Part shown: positions 27,073 to 35,902 of the stretch, piece by piece | Numbering within the stretch: position 1 is the first letter of the stretch | How the letters are laid out: every line of letters begins with the position of its first letter | DNA from: Chloroflexota bacterium | Lineage (GTDB): Bacteria > Chloroflexota > Anaerolineae > UBA4142 | Assembly: GCA_016215025.1 (NCBI GenBank) | Contig: JACRMI010000069.1 | Span: forward strand, 16,530 to 80,529 | Direction of reading: 5' to 3' | DNA: 64,000 nucleotides | The notes under the pieces: model-generated | Told to the model about the DNA's origin: nothing | The model's database searches: none | The model's input: only the letters and a program-made list of their open reading frames with translations | Translations under genes and position numbers: made by a program

Positions 27073-27722
27073 ATCCTATCACTATTTTGCTGGCGGACGA
27101 TCACACACTTATTCGTGCTGGCATTCGCGCACTCTTGCAAAAGCTCGAGAGCGTCCAAGTCGTCGGCGAAGCGGCAAATGGCTTGGAGGCGGTTCGTCTG
27201 GCAGAAGAACTCCATCCAGAGATTGTTTTGATGGATCTTGCCATGCCGGAGATGGGTGGATTCGAAGCCACGAGTCTGCTCGCGCAGAAATGCCCGGCAA
27301 TCCGCGTTATCATTCTTTCGATGCATTTGGAGCCAGAGTACGTCATGCGCGCTTTACAATCCGGCGCAAAAGGGTATTTGCTCAAAGGGGCGCGCATACC
27401 GGAACTGGAACTAGCCATCACGTCGGTAGCGAACGACGAAACATACCTTAGCCCCGCCGCGTCCAAACTCATCGTCGGCGAAGTAACGCGCCTTTCGGAA
27501 GAGAAAACTCAACCGCTGGATCAATTGACCCCACGCCAAAAACAAGTCCTCAAGCTCATTGCCGAGGGATTTTCCACGAAGGAAATCGCCCAGAAACTTG
27601 GGGTGGGTGTCAAGACGGTCAAGACACATCGTGCTGAGTTGATGGAACAACTCGACATCCACGAAATTGCCGGGCTGGTCCGTTTTGCCATTCGCGTTGG
27701 ACTTGTCTCGGCGGACCAATAG
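27069..27722 (+). CDS. NarL/LuxR-type response regulator
   Basis: The 217-residue protein starts with TTG overlapping the stop codon of the kinase gene. The receiver domain (1-120) has the acidic pocket in ILLADDH, phospho-Asp in VLMDLAMPE and the conserved Lys in YLLKGA. The C-terminal LuxR helix-turn-helix (148-210) contains LTPRQKQVLKLIAEG and VKTVKTHRAELM. It will be phosphorylated by the preceding HisKA_3 kinase. Its targets may include the secreted-protein genes just downstream, but no binding site was identified. Confidence 0.94.
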   Translation: MNPITILLADDHTLIRAGIRALLQKLESVQVVGEAANGLEAVRLAEELHPEIVLMDLAMPEMGGFEATSLLAQKCPAIRVIILSMHLEPEYVMRALQSGAKGYLLKGARIPELELAITSVANDETYLSPAASKLIVGEVTRLSEEKTQPLDQLTPRQKQVLKLIAEGFSTKEIAQKLGVGVKTVKTHRAELMEQLDIHEIAGLVRFAIRVGLVSADQ

Positions 27723-27748
27723 CATTCCCAAGACCATTACCTCTCTCT

Positions 27749-27786
27749 GACCCGAAGGGACAACTAATTCCTTCGGGTCTTGTTTT
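27749..27786 (+). terminator. intrinsic terminator after the kinase/regulator operon
   Basis: Perfect 10-bp arms GACCCGAAGG (27749-27758) and CCTTCGGGTC (27770-27779) with an 11-nt loop, followed by TTGTTTT. Confidence 0.85.
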
Positions 27787-27796
27787 GCCTGCCAAG

Positions 27797-27919
27797 GTCA
27801 GGTCTTTGGTCCCCCTTTTCTCCTACCTTCGGACCCTCGCTAGACCCACATAGCTGATTGTTTTCCCACTTGCCTCGGTATAAACTAGAACAAATCCGCA
27901 AGAGGTCCTAGAGAATGCC
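27797..27919 (+). repeat. 123-bp direct repeat, copy 1 (probable shared promoter region)
   Basis: This stretch matches 38750-38872 with 8 differences in 123 positions and no gap. It holds GGTATAAACTA, a -10-like element, after an AT-rich GATTGTTTT. Copy 1 precedes the small VDWGS-repeat gene; copy 2 precedes the third S8 peptidase, so both modules are probably transcribed and regulated alike. Confidence 0.85.
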
Positions 27920-27931
27920 TATGCGGAGGAA

Positions 27932-28013
27932 TCATAAAGAAAACCACACAACGATTCTCCATCAATCAAGTCAATGAAATGGAAGAATGCGAATTGACCA
28001 AGGAGGCAAAATG
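27932..28013 (+). pseudogene. decayed leader copy of the INWGKG-type N-terminus
   Basis: Behind a GCGGAGGAATC ribosome site the sequence reads KKTTQRFSIN, nearly the same as the MKTTLRFSIN start of the third S8 peptidase, but the ATG has become ATA/AAG and the INWGKG motif is lost. The frame stays open for about 25 codons and its TGA overlaps the ATG of the next gene (ATGA). It looks like a decayed duplicate that might still act as a leader peptide. Confidence 0.5.
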
Positions 28014-28370
28014 AAAAAAGAACGATTTTCGATTAACTGGGGAAAGGGAACTTTTGTAGCACTGTTGGTAGTGGCTCTAGTGCTAATAGTATGGGTTGCC
28101 AACCTCATTCAAACTGCGAATTCAACTAGCGTCGCGGTCGATTGGAGGTCTCGTCCAACACCGGTTTGTCCTTCCACTGATCCAAAGTGCCAAGTGGCAG
28201 TGGATTGGGGCAGCTTCACCGCACCATGCTTACCCACCGATCCCAAGTGCGGGTCCGGTCCGTTGGCAGTCGATTGGGGAAGTTCGATCTACCCATGTTT
28301 GCCCAGCGATTTGAAATGTCGGTTAGGTCCCGTGGCAGTCGATTGGGGTAGTAAAACACCAAGACCCTAG
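28011..28370 (+). CDS. small secreted Cys-rich protein with VDWGS repeats (unknown family)
   Basis: The ATG at 28011 sits behind AAGGAGGCAAA. The 119-residue product has the N-terminal motif FSINWGKG and one hydrophobic helix (signal peptide or anchor, about residues 12-33). Four units follow: VAVDWRS, VAVDWGS, LAVDWGS and VAVDWGS, spaced by segments of the form PxCxPxDPKC, each with a cysteine pair (C-x6-C). The last unit ends the protein at SKTPRP. The same N-terminal motif and the same WGS pentad occur in the S8 peptidases downstream. No enzyme fold is seen. It could be a processed peptide precursor, a disulfide-looped surface repeat or a decoy substrate; none of these is proven. Confidence 0.8.
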   Translation: MKKERFSINWGKGTFVALLVVALVLIVWVANLIQTANSTSVAVDWRSRPTPVCPSTDPKCQVAVDWGSFTAPCLPTDPKCGSGPLAVDWGSSIYPCLPSDLKCRLGPVAVDWGSKTPRP

Positions 28371-28393
28371 TGTTTCGAGGATGAGGTTTTTTC

Positions 28394-28428
28394 ACCGCCT
28401 TCCGAGACAACAAGCTTCGGAAGGCGGT
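28394..28428 (+). terminator. strong hairpin between the small repeat gene and the first S8 peptidase
   Basis: Perfect 12-bp arms ACCGCCTTCCGA (28394-28405) and TCGGAAGGCGGT (28417-28428) with an 11-nt loop. No U-tract follows, so it may attenuate transcription or protect mRNA rather than terminate fully. Confidence 0.6.
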
Positions 28429-28496
28429 TACCCTATCTGTACAGCGTGATGAATTATGTGGAATTATCTAGTTCACGTTGGCGCAAAGGAGACAAA

Positions 28497-30515
28497 ATGA
28501 AAACCACATGTCTATCCTCAATTAATTGGGGCAAGGGATTCAGCGTCTTGATGTTGTTGATGTTCGTGTTGGTCTTGGCGCTTGCCACAACCTCAGCGGC
28601 AGACTCGCCGCGCGCGCATCCGGCGTTGCTTAAATTTGCCAAAGAGCGCCCGAATGACAAGATCCACGTCATCGTGCAACAGTATTCGAAAGACAAATTG
28701 ACGGATCGAGAGAATGCCGATCATGGTATGAAGATAGGCAAGAAGTTGGACATGATCAATGGCTTTGCCGCCGAGATGCCGCTGAACAAGGTCGAAGCCC
28801 TTGCCAAGAACAATAAGGTACGCTGGGTGACGATCGATGCGCCGGTGCGCGCGTCCGGCGGCTTTGGCACGTACACTTTTCTAGATGTATTCTCTAGCAA
28901 AGCTTATGGCGGTAGTGACGGAACCCAGAACTGGAGCGCGAACAAGTGGACTGAGGTAGGCGAATCAGATGGTGCTAGTGCCGGCAGTGTTAGGGTTGTT
29001 GCCTATTCGGCATGTGCCACCGATAACTGCCTTCGCATTGGCGCAAGCGGGACCAGCATTGCGGGTAAGGGAATAACCCGAAAAGCTGTGATGACGGCGG
29101 CAACCTCGGCAACTCTCTCCTTTAGCTATCGGCGCAGCATTAGTTCGAATGGCGGGGGGAGTTTAGGTCTGGCGGTATCTGGCGATGACGGAACAACTTG
29201 GCAAACACTTGCAACGTACGCCATGTCCGTGTCGGACAACAATCAGGTTACCCAATCGTTTGACATCTCAGCATACGCCAACGATAAGACGACAATCCGC
29301 TTTTTGGGTTCAGGCACGGCGAATGGTTATTTGTACGTTGACAATGTCCAAATCGAGTACTCGCGGTTGGCAAACACGTATATCATGGAAATGTTGGCGG
29401 ACAAATGGTGGAAAGAGAACTCTACTCCCGGGCAAGGCGTCACAGTCGCGGTTGTGGATTCCGGCATCAACGCCCAACATGGTGATTTCTTGGTTGGGAA
29501 CACTTCGCGCGTTACGGCTTCCGTGAACAAGTGCAGTGGTTGCTCGACGACGGCTGATGACAATGGGCATGGCACGCATATAGCCGGTATCATTGGCGGG
29601 ATGGGTACTCTGTCAAACTATGCGCGAATTGGCGGCGCGCCATTAGTCAATCTGGTCAACGTGAAAGTAAGCGATCAGCAAGGTCGTTCATACACGTCGG
29701 ATGTGGTCAGCGCTTTGCAGTGGGTTTACGACAATCGCGCCACGTACAACATCAGAGTTGTCAACCTCTCGCTCAATAGCACAGTGCCGGAATCGTATCA
29801 CACTAGCCCGCTTTCTGCCGCGGTCGAAATTCTGTGGTTCAACAAAATCGTCGTCGTCGTGGCGGCAGGGAATAATGGCACGGACACGGCACCCGTCACG
29901 CTTTATCCTCCGGCGAACGATCCATTCGTCATCACGGTTGGCTCTGTAGACGATAAAGGAACCAGAGCCGTTAGCGATGATACGATGGCAACTTTTTCGG
30001 CGTATGGGACGACGGAGAGTAGCTTTGCCAAACCCGATCTGGTAACATCGGGAATCAGTCTGATCAGTCCGCTCGCCAGCACGAGTTCGTACAACTACAT
30101 GAACTATCCGAACAATCGCGTGGACAGCAACTATTTCCGCATGGGTGGCACATCGGTTTCGGCGGCGGTTGTGAGTGGTGCGGCGGCATTGTTGTTGCAG
30201 GACGAGCCAACGCTAAATCCCGATCAAGTCAAGTATCGCTTGAAGGCGACGGCGAACAAAACGGGCTGGTCAGGGTACAATTCTGCCAAAGCCGGTGCGG
30301 GGTTGTTGGATGTCTACGCGGCGGTAAAAGGCACAACAACGCAGACAGCCAATACCGGCATTGCCGCGAGCCAGCTCCTGTTCACAGGCACGGATCCCGC
30401 GGCATGGGACGCCGCCAACTGGGGCTCGGTCGATTGGGGTTCCGTTGATTGGGGCAGCGTAGACTGGGGTTCTGTCGATTGGGGCTCAGTGGACTGGGGC
30501 AGTTGGCGACCGTAA
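28497..30515 (+). CDS. secreted S8 (subtilisin-like) peptidase with C-terminal VDWGS pentad repeats
   Basis: The ATG at 28497 follows AAAGGAGACAAA. The 672-residue precursor has an N-terminal INWGKG motif and signal peptide, an I9-type inhibitor propeptide (about 40-120), an inserted beta-rich domain (about 122-285, TWQTLATYAMSVSDN, YVDNVQIEY), then the S8 domain. The triad is Asp321 (VAVVDSGIN), His358 (NGHGTH) and Ser553 in GGTSVSA, where GTSMA is usual. The last 33 residues are NWGS plus five VDWGS units and WRP. The six units use six different serine codons. Its role is unknown; paralogues follow at 31350 and 38977. Confidence 0.93.
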   Translation: MKTTCLSSINWGKGFSVLMLLMFVLVLALATTSAADSPRAHPALLKFAKERPNDKIHVIVQQYSKDKLTDRENADHGMKIGKKLDMINGFAAEMPLNKVEALAKNNKVRWVTIDAPVRASGGFGTYTFLDVFSSKAYGGSDGTQNWSANKWTEVGESDGASAGSVRVVAYSACATDNCLRIGASGTSIAGKGITRKAVMTAATSATLSFSYRRSISSNGGGSLGLAVSGDDGTTWQTLATYAMSVSDNNQVTQSFDISAYANDKTTIRFLGSGTANGYLYVDNVQIEYSRLANTYIMEMLADKWWKENSTPGQGVTVAVVDSGINAQHGDFLVGNTSRVTASVNKCSGCSTTADDNGHGTHIAGIIGGMGTLSNYARIGGAPLVNLVNVKVSDQQGRSYTSDVVSALQWVYDNRATYNIRVVNLSLNSTVPESYHTSPLSAAVEILWFNKIVVVVAAGNNGTDTAPVTLYPPANDPFVITVGSVDDKGTRAVSDDTMATFSAYGTTESSFAKPDLVTSGISLISPLASTSSYNYMNYPNNRVDSNYFRMGGTSVSAAVVSGAAALLLQDEPTLNPDQVKYRLKATANKTGWSGYNSAKAGAGLLDVYAAVKGTTTQTANTGIAASQLLFTGTDPAAWDAANWGSVDWGSVDWGSVDWGSVDWGSVDWGSWRP

Positions 30516-30562
30516 GGACTGGGCTGACATGCTCAGTGTGATATTAAATAGAGGACAATCAA

Positions 30563-31099
30563 ATGGCGAATACAACTGATGATGCGAACCAATACAATGG
30601 TAACGCGCCGTACATCTTGCTCCAATCCTTAATTGAAACTACTTTCGAGTCCATCAAACTCTTGGGGCTCCGTGATAGTGGCATGCAGATCGCCAAGCAA
30701 CTGGGATTTTCATCTGATCCACTCGTGGCACTTGAACGGTTGGAACTTGGCAAGGAGAATGTTCGAGTTTCAATAGCGCACGGTGGGGAGCGCCTAGTAT
30801 GCCTCAAAGGATGCCCATTTGCCGGCGCAATCGACAGGTTAGCCCCTTGGTCAGATCATGCACGCAAGATGGTCGAGCGCTTTAATGAAAGCCCGCGAGG
30901 TGGTGCAGCGCTTCATCCGATTTGCATTGCTCATCTTTCAGTGCGTGAAGCGTATGGCGGCATTAACCTTGGTTGTCGCAGTACTAAGAGCGGAAAAATG
31001 GCAATTAGTGTGCCCACTCTTTTAGAAGAAGCTGGCATGACAGAGGAGCAAGTCCGCAGTCATTTAGAAGGTAATGCCTGTTTGTACTTGCTCAAGTAG
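30563..31099 (+). CDS. hypothetical cysteine-rich protein, 178 residues
   Basis: A soluble protein without a signal peptide. The C-terminal half holds CLKGCPFAG, HPICIAHL, LGCRS and GNACLYLL, six cysteines and a histidine that could bind a metal or cluster. The N-terminal half is an amphipathic helical region (SLIETTFESIKLLGLRDSG). I do not recognise a family, though a distant relation to V4R-type small-molecule domains cannot be excluded. It lies 48 bases after the first S8 peptidase and is separated from the second by a 250-base spacer, so it may be co-transcribed with the first. Confidence 0.7.
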   Translation: MANTTDDANQYNGNAPYILLQSLIETTFESIKLLGLRDSGMQIAKQLGFSSDPLVALERLELGKENVRVSIAHGGERLVCLKGCPFAGAIDRLAPWSDHARKMVERFNESPRGGAALHPICIAHLSVREAYGGINLGCRSTKSGKMAISVPTLLEEAGMTEEQVRSHLEGNACLYLLK

Positions 31100-31158
31100 C
31101 GGTTCTGCAATGACGCTGGTTAGTCAGCTACTATTTGCCTAACAAACCAGCGATGTGA

Positions 31159-31218
31159 GATCATGTGGCCCGGGCTTTCGACAATTGGGTCTCGGTGGAC
31201 TTTGGTAGTGATTACTAG
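31159..31218 (+). pseudogene. short remnant of a VDWGS-type repeat C-terminus
   Basis: In the 250-base spacer before the second peptidase one frame reads DHVARAFDNWVSVDFGSDY and a stop. NWVSVDFGS is a clear decayed echo of NWGSVDWGS. An in-frame stop immediately upstream leaves only about 20 codons. It looks like the tail of a lost paralogue. Confidence 0.4.
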
Positions 31219-31349
31219 TGACCTTAGCTCGTAGGCAAAGGAAATCGATGGTAGGGCATTGCACAAGGGGTGCAGCCATCAAATCATCTAAAAGTTTGCC
31301 GATGAGCAAATTGAATCCACACGCAAGTTCAACTTTTTGGGAGACCACA

Positions 31350-32957
31350 ATGATTACAAAACAAAAAATAATGACATTAAAGTTGGGAACGGGTCTGAGT
31401 GTTTTGGCTTTGCTGGCGTTGCTCACAATTATTGTGTCGGCGTTACCATCGTTCAACGCTCCCGCCAGGGTTCAGCCGATGTTGATGCAGATGGCAGCTG
31501 AGCACCCGAATACGATGATTGGTATTATCGTGCAAAAGTCCGTGCAGGACAAAAGCGTTGAAGAGCTGGTCGCAAAATTGAACGGTGCGGTAACCGAAGA
31601 TCTTTCGATCATCAACGCCTTTGCTGCAACCTTGCCCGCCAACACGGTGAAGGAGTTGGCGGCGGCAAATGGCGTCAAGTGGGTTTCGCTCGACGCGCCG
31701 ATTGTACAAACGGCTTGCACATTGCCCTGCATTGACACATCCAACTTGAAGAGTATTTACCCGCAGACAATCAAAGCCACCAAGTTATGGAATGCGAATG
31801 GAAACCTGCAAGGGCAAGGGATCGCTGTGGCTGTCGTGGACAGCGGCATCAACGCCAACCATCCAGACCTTTTAAATGCGGATGGGACAAGCCGGGTCAT
31901 TGCCTCTGTCAAAATGAACAGCGCTGCGACCACCACGGATGATTATATGGGGCATGGCACGTTTGTCGCGGGCATCATCGGCGGCAATGGCAAAGCATCC
32001 AACGGTGCCTACATCGGTCTCGCGCCCCAGGTCAATCTAGTCAACGTCAAGATCAGCGACGATCAAGGAAATGCTACGGCGACAAACCTGATCAAAGGGT
32101 TGCAATGGATTTACAATAATCGCAAGCAGTATAACATTCGGGCAGTGAGTTTGTCGCTGAATGTTACCGTAGACGAATCTTACAAAACCAGTCCGGTGGA
32201 TGCCGCGGTCGAAGTCCTTTGGTTCAACCAAGTGGTCGTCGTCGTCGCCTCGGGCAACCAGGGACACAAAGCCCTCTATCCACCCGCGAACGATCCGTTT
32301 GTCATTACGGTCGGCGCATCGGCAGACAACGGAACGATAACCTCTTTGGATGATTACCAGACGAACTATTCGGGGTGGGGCAAAACCATCGATGGCATTT
32401 CCAAGCCAGACTTGGTTGCGCCGGGCAACAACATTATCAGTTTGTTATCCAACAGCCAATCAGCGTTCGCCATCGCACATCCCGATCACCTGGTGACTGG
32501 CTTTTCCGGATCCAATCAATATTTTCGATTATCGGGCACCTCCATGGCGGCACCGATGGTCGCCGGGGCAACCGCGCTCGTGCTTCAGTCCAGTCCGACC
32601 CTCACACCCGATCAGGTGAAATTCCGTATGGTCAAGACGGCAAATTTCATCACGGGCGGCAGTATTGAGTTGGATGCATTCAATGCGGTAATGTCCAACC
32701 AGACCAAGAGTCTCAACACAGGCACCGCCATCAACAACATGCTGAAAGCGAGCAATCAAAATCTCGGATGGACCAGTCTCAACTGGGACTCGTTGAACTG
32801 GGACTCGCTCAACTGGGATTCCCTGAACTGGGATTCCCTCAATTGGGACTCGTTGAACTGGAACTCGCTGAACTGGGACAGCGTTTACTGGGGCGAAGAC
32901 AACCTCTCTCTGACAAGGCCTAGCCCAAATACAACAAGCCTTGGCAAGTCAAAGTAA
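31350..32957 (+). CDS. secreted S8 peptidase with C-terminal LNWDS pentad repeats
   Basis: The start is set at the ATG at 31350 behind GGGAGACCACA. The longer frame from 31218 lacks a signal peptide. The 535-residue product has a signal peptide preceded by LKLGTGLSVL, a degenerate form of INWGKGFSVL, an I9-like propeptide (about 45-115) and an S8 domain without the inserted domain of its paralogues. The triad is Asp164 (VAVVDSGIN), His202 (GHGTF) and Ser398 (GTSMA). Seven LNW[DN]S units lie near the end, then VYWGEDN and a short charged tail. It is followed after 42 bases by a GGDEF/HD-GYP gene. Confidence 0.93.
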   Translation: MITKQKIMTLKLGTGLSVLALLALLTIIVSALPSFNAPARVQPMLMQMAAEHPNTMIGIIVQKSVQDKSVEELVAKLNGAVTEDLSIINAFAATLPANTVKELAAANGVKWVSLDAPIVQTACTLPCIDTSNLKSIYPQTIKATKLWNANGNLQGQGIAVAVVDSGINANHPDLLNADGTSRVIASVKMNSAATTTDDYMGHGTFVAGIIGGNGKASNGAYIGLAPQVNLVNVKISDDQGNATATNLIKGLQWIYNNRKQYNIRAVSLSLNVTVDESYKTSPVDAAVEVLWFNQVVVVVASGNQGHKALYPPANDPFVITVGASADNGTITSLDDYQTNYSGWGKTIDGISKPDLVAPGNNIISLLSNSQSAFAIAHPDHLVTGFSGSNQYFRLSGTSMAAPMVAGATALVLQSSPTLTPDQVKFRMVKTANFITGGSIELDAFNAVMSNQTKSLNTGTAINNMLKASNQNLGWTSLNWDSLNWDSLNWDSLNWDSLNWDSLNWNSLNWDSVYWGEDNLSLTRPSPNTTSLGKSK

Positions 32958-32999
32958 GCATAGTTGCCGGCCTCACCAAGTCTTACACAGGAGCAAACC

Positions 33000-35780
33000 A
33001 TGACCAAGCGCGCGTGGGTCTACGTCATCGGATGGATTATCGCCGGCGGGATTTTGAGCGCGTGGGTAGCTCAAGTCGCTGCCCCATCCTCATTCCCAGC
33101 GTTCACATTTTTTGCATTTCTGTCGTTTGCCACGATTGCCCAATTCCTCAAGGTGCCTGCGCCGAACCACCAGTTGTACTATCTCAACACCATCTTTTTG
33201 TTTGCCAGTGCACTCTTACTGCCTCCTTTCTGGTTCGTAAGTATTGTTATCATCTCGCTCGCCATTCAATGGTTGAAGGAACGCTTGACCGGTAGTCCGC
33301 ACTTGCGCGATTGGTATCTCCAACCCTTCAACATGTCCACGCATATTATTTGTGGCTTGGTCTCCTCGCGCCTCGTCCTCGCCCTGATGTCCATCGATAC
33401 ACCTCTCTTGTCAAGCACGACCGTGATTGCCGCCTTGGCGGGCGCGCTAACCTATGTCGTGATCAATCATTTAGCCATTGGGGGCGCGCTCGTCTTGGCG
33501 CGCGGGGTGACCTGGCGCGAATCTGGAATTTTGGAAATTGAGAATCTCCTGATGGATTATGTCGGATTGTGCATGGGCTATATGCTCTCCGTCATCTGGA
33601 AAATCGACGCGGGGTTGATGGTGACCACCCTGGCGCCGCTAATTCTGGTTTATCGCGCCTTGGCGGTCCCTGGTTTGAAAAAGGAAGCCCAGACCGATGG
33701 CAAGACGGGTTTGTTGAATGCGCATTATTTTAACAAGTTATTTATCACCGAGATGGATCGCGCGGAAAATTTGCAGCATCCACTATCCGTCATCATGGCG
33801 GATCTTGATCTGTTGCGTAACATCAACAATTCGTACGGCCACTTGGCGGGCGATGCGGTCTTGGTCGGTGTCGCCAAAATTGTTCGCGACGAGATTCGCA
33901 AATATGATCTGGCGGGGCGGTTTGGGGGCGAAGAGTTTTGTATTGCCTTACCCGAGACTCCGCTAGAGGAAGCCGTCAGCATCGCCGAGCGGATTCGGAG
34001 GGCGATTGAATCCACCGGGTTCAAGCTCAACGAAAATGCTCTGTCGATCAACGTCACCATGAGTTTTGGCGTAGCGAGTTTTCCCCAGGATGCCACCGCG
34101 CCAAATGAGTTGATTCACCAAGCGGATGTGGCGGTCTATCAAGCCAAACTTCAGGGACGCAATTGTGTTGTATGCTCCGGTAATGTGCCGCACTCCGTCA
34201 AGCTTGAAATGCCGGGTGTGGTGAATCGTCTTGAAACAGCACATGGCTCTACCTACATTCCCAAACCCACTCCCATTCAGATTGAGCGGCCAAGCGATCC
34301 TTCTCAGCAATTTGAGCACGAGCCCCAATCCTCTCCGGCAAAAGGACAATCGGCCTCGTGGCTCGGATGGCTCGTTGGAGTAGTGATTGGGATCGCGGTA
34401 CTGGTGAGTATCGGCGGCTTTATTTCCCAGCCACGACCAGATTCAATGATTGTTTTCCTGCTGATGATCATGGCTGGCATTACCCAACTCCCACAGCTAA
34501 AAAATTTAGCTGGTGATTCTACTATTTCGGTGTCGGTCGCCATTAACTTTGCGGCGGCGGTCTTAGTTGGAATCCCCGGTGTCGTTTTCACCAGCGCAAC
34601 AATTGTCATAGCGCATCGCCTCTATCGGTGGAATTCAAAAAAGGGATTATGGCCCGTCATCTACAAAACAGTCTATAACTGGTCGATTCATGTTCTTGCC
34701 GCTCTGACTCCCGCCGTGGTCAGTGTTCTACTGCCTACTCAATTAGACATCATCGATCTGATTATTTCCCTTGGGATGATGACTCTGGCAGCGATCATCT
34801 ACTTTGGCGTCGAGACCGGTCTGCTGGTTGCCGCCGTCAGCGCTGAGAAATCAGAGTCACCTCTGAAAATCTGGAAAGACGAATGTGCGTGGTTAGCGCC
34901 ACAATATTTCGTTTTGTGTATGATTGGTTTCTTTCTCGCGGTCGCATACGATTTTCAAGGCAATGTGGGTATTCTTGTCTTTACAATTCCGGTCCTGATG
35001 ATGACCTATTCGCAAAAGGAATATATCGATCGAACCGAAAAAGGGGTGCTAGAACTTAGACGGATGAATCAGGAGCTAGCGGGTGCCAATTCCAGAGTGT
35101 TGGAAGCCAATGTCGCTATCCGCGAAATGAATGAAGAGTTGTTGGTCACTTTGGCAAAAATGATCGATGCGCGTGATCCATATGTTTCTGGACATTCGGC
35201 TCAAGTAGCAGAATATGCAACTGCCATTGCGACTGAATTGGGGTTTGACGAGGAACACATCGTCCAAGTCCGCCAGGCGGCATTCTTTCACGATATTGGC
35301 AAAATCGGTATCTCGGAGAAGGTGCTTCATAAACCGACTAAGCTGGAGAATCAGGAGTACGATTACATCAAGAAACATGTTGCCATTGGCGCACAATTCT
35401 TGGAGACATGCAAAGGGTTGCGATATTTGGTCCCATCCATCCAAGCTCATCACGAGTGGTGGAATGGCTGCGGTTATCCCAATCACCTTATCGGTGAGCA
35501 GATTCCACTGGATGGGCGGATCTTGGCTGTGTGTGATGCCGTGGAAGCTATGGCTTCGGATCGTCCGTATCATCGTGCCCTATCACTTGAAACAATTATT
35601 GCCGAGATCGAACGTTGTGCGGGTACGCAGTTTGACCCTCAAGTTGCAGCGGCATTTATTCGAGTTGCCAAACGTGAAGGTAGGAAGCTTGTCGTAAATT
35701 CAGCTCGCTCTGTCTCGGCACGGGCCGATGTGCAAGCGGTACCTGTGTTGCTTGAAAACTATTGGCAAGTTGCTTTGTAG
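33000..35780 (+). CDS. membrane GGDEF and HD-GYP c-di-GMP enzyme (copy 1)
   Basis: The ATG at 33000 follows CAGGAGCAAACC. The 926-residue protein has an N-terminal membrane block of about seven helices (1-220), a GGDEF domain (225-390) with active motif RFGGEEF (about 308) and an upstream RKYD that fits the inhibitory RxxD site, a second membrane block (about 455-645), a short coiled coil, and an HD-GYP domain (715-905) with HDIGKIG and HHEWWNGCGYP. It could both make and break c-di-GMP. A paralogue with the same layout is at 41168-43957. Both directly follow an S8 peptidase gene, so surface proteolysis and c-di-GMP signalling seem linked. Confidence 0.94.
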   Translation: MTKRAWVYVIGWIIAGGILSAWVAQVAAPSSFPAFTFFAFLSFATIAQFLKVPAPNHQLYYLNTIFLFASALLLPPFWFVSIVIISLAIQWLKERLTGSPHLRDWYLQPFNMSTHIICGLVSSRLVLALMSIDTPLLSSTTVIAALAGALTYVVINHLAIGGALVLARGVTWRESGILEIENLLMDYVGLCMGYMLSVIWKIDAGLMVTTLAPLILVYRALAVPGLKKEAQTDGKTGLLNAHYFNKLFITEMDRAENLQHPLSVIMADLDLLRNINNSYGHLAGDAVLVGVAKIVRDEIRKYDLAGRFGGEEFCIALPETPLEEAVSIAERIRRAIESTGFKLNENALSINVTMSFGVASFPQDATAPNELIHQADVAVYQAKLQGRNCVVCSGNVPHSVKLEMPGVVNRLETAHGSTYIPKPTPIQIERPSDPSQQFEHEPQSSPAKGQSASWLGWLVGVVIGIAVLVSIGGFISQPRPDSMIVFLLMIMAGITQLPQLKNLAGDSTISVSVAINFAAAVLVGIPGVVFTSATIVIAHRLYRWNSKKGLWPVIYKTVYNWSIHVLAALTPAVVSVLLPTQLDIIDLIISLGMMTLAAIIYFGVETGLLVAAVSAEKSESPLKIWKDECAWLAPQYFVLCMIGFFLAVAYDFQGNVGILVFTIPVLMMTYSQKEYIDRTEKGVLELRRMNQELAGANSRVLEANVAIREMNEELLVTLAKMIDARDPYVSGHSAQVAEYATAIATELGFDEEHIVQVRQAAFFHDIGKIGISEKVLHKPTKLENQEYDYIKKHVAIGAQFLETCKGLRYLVPSIQAHHEWWNGCGYPNHLIGEQIPLDGRILAVCDAVEAMASDRPYHRALSLETIIAEIERCAGTQFDPQVAAAFIRVAKREGRKLVVNSARSVSARADVQAVPVLLENYWQVAL

Positions 35781-35902
35781 GTGTGCGAGAATATAGCCAG
35801 GTGTTTTTCTGTTATCAAACCATAACCAAACTGTTGGTCGTGGTTACATGCAGTACAATGGGCAACATGATTCATGACAAGACTATTCGGGAGTAGATAA
35901 CT

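Noticed and set aside
28011..28370. Radical-SAM-type RiPP (Trp cross-linked) precursor
   Set aside because: W-x-S motifs are suggestive, but no radical SAM or other modifying enzyme is encoded anywhere in the window, so only a general peptide-precursor idea is kept.
30410..30512. 15-base periodic repeat considered as a minisatellite
   Set aside because: Third codon positions vary in every unit while the peptide is constant, so it is a protein repeat, not DNA slippage.
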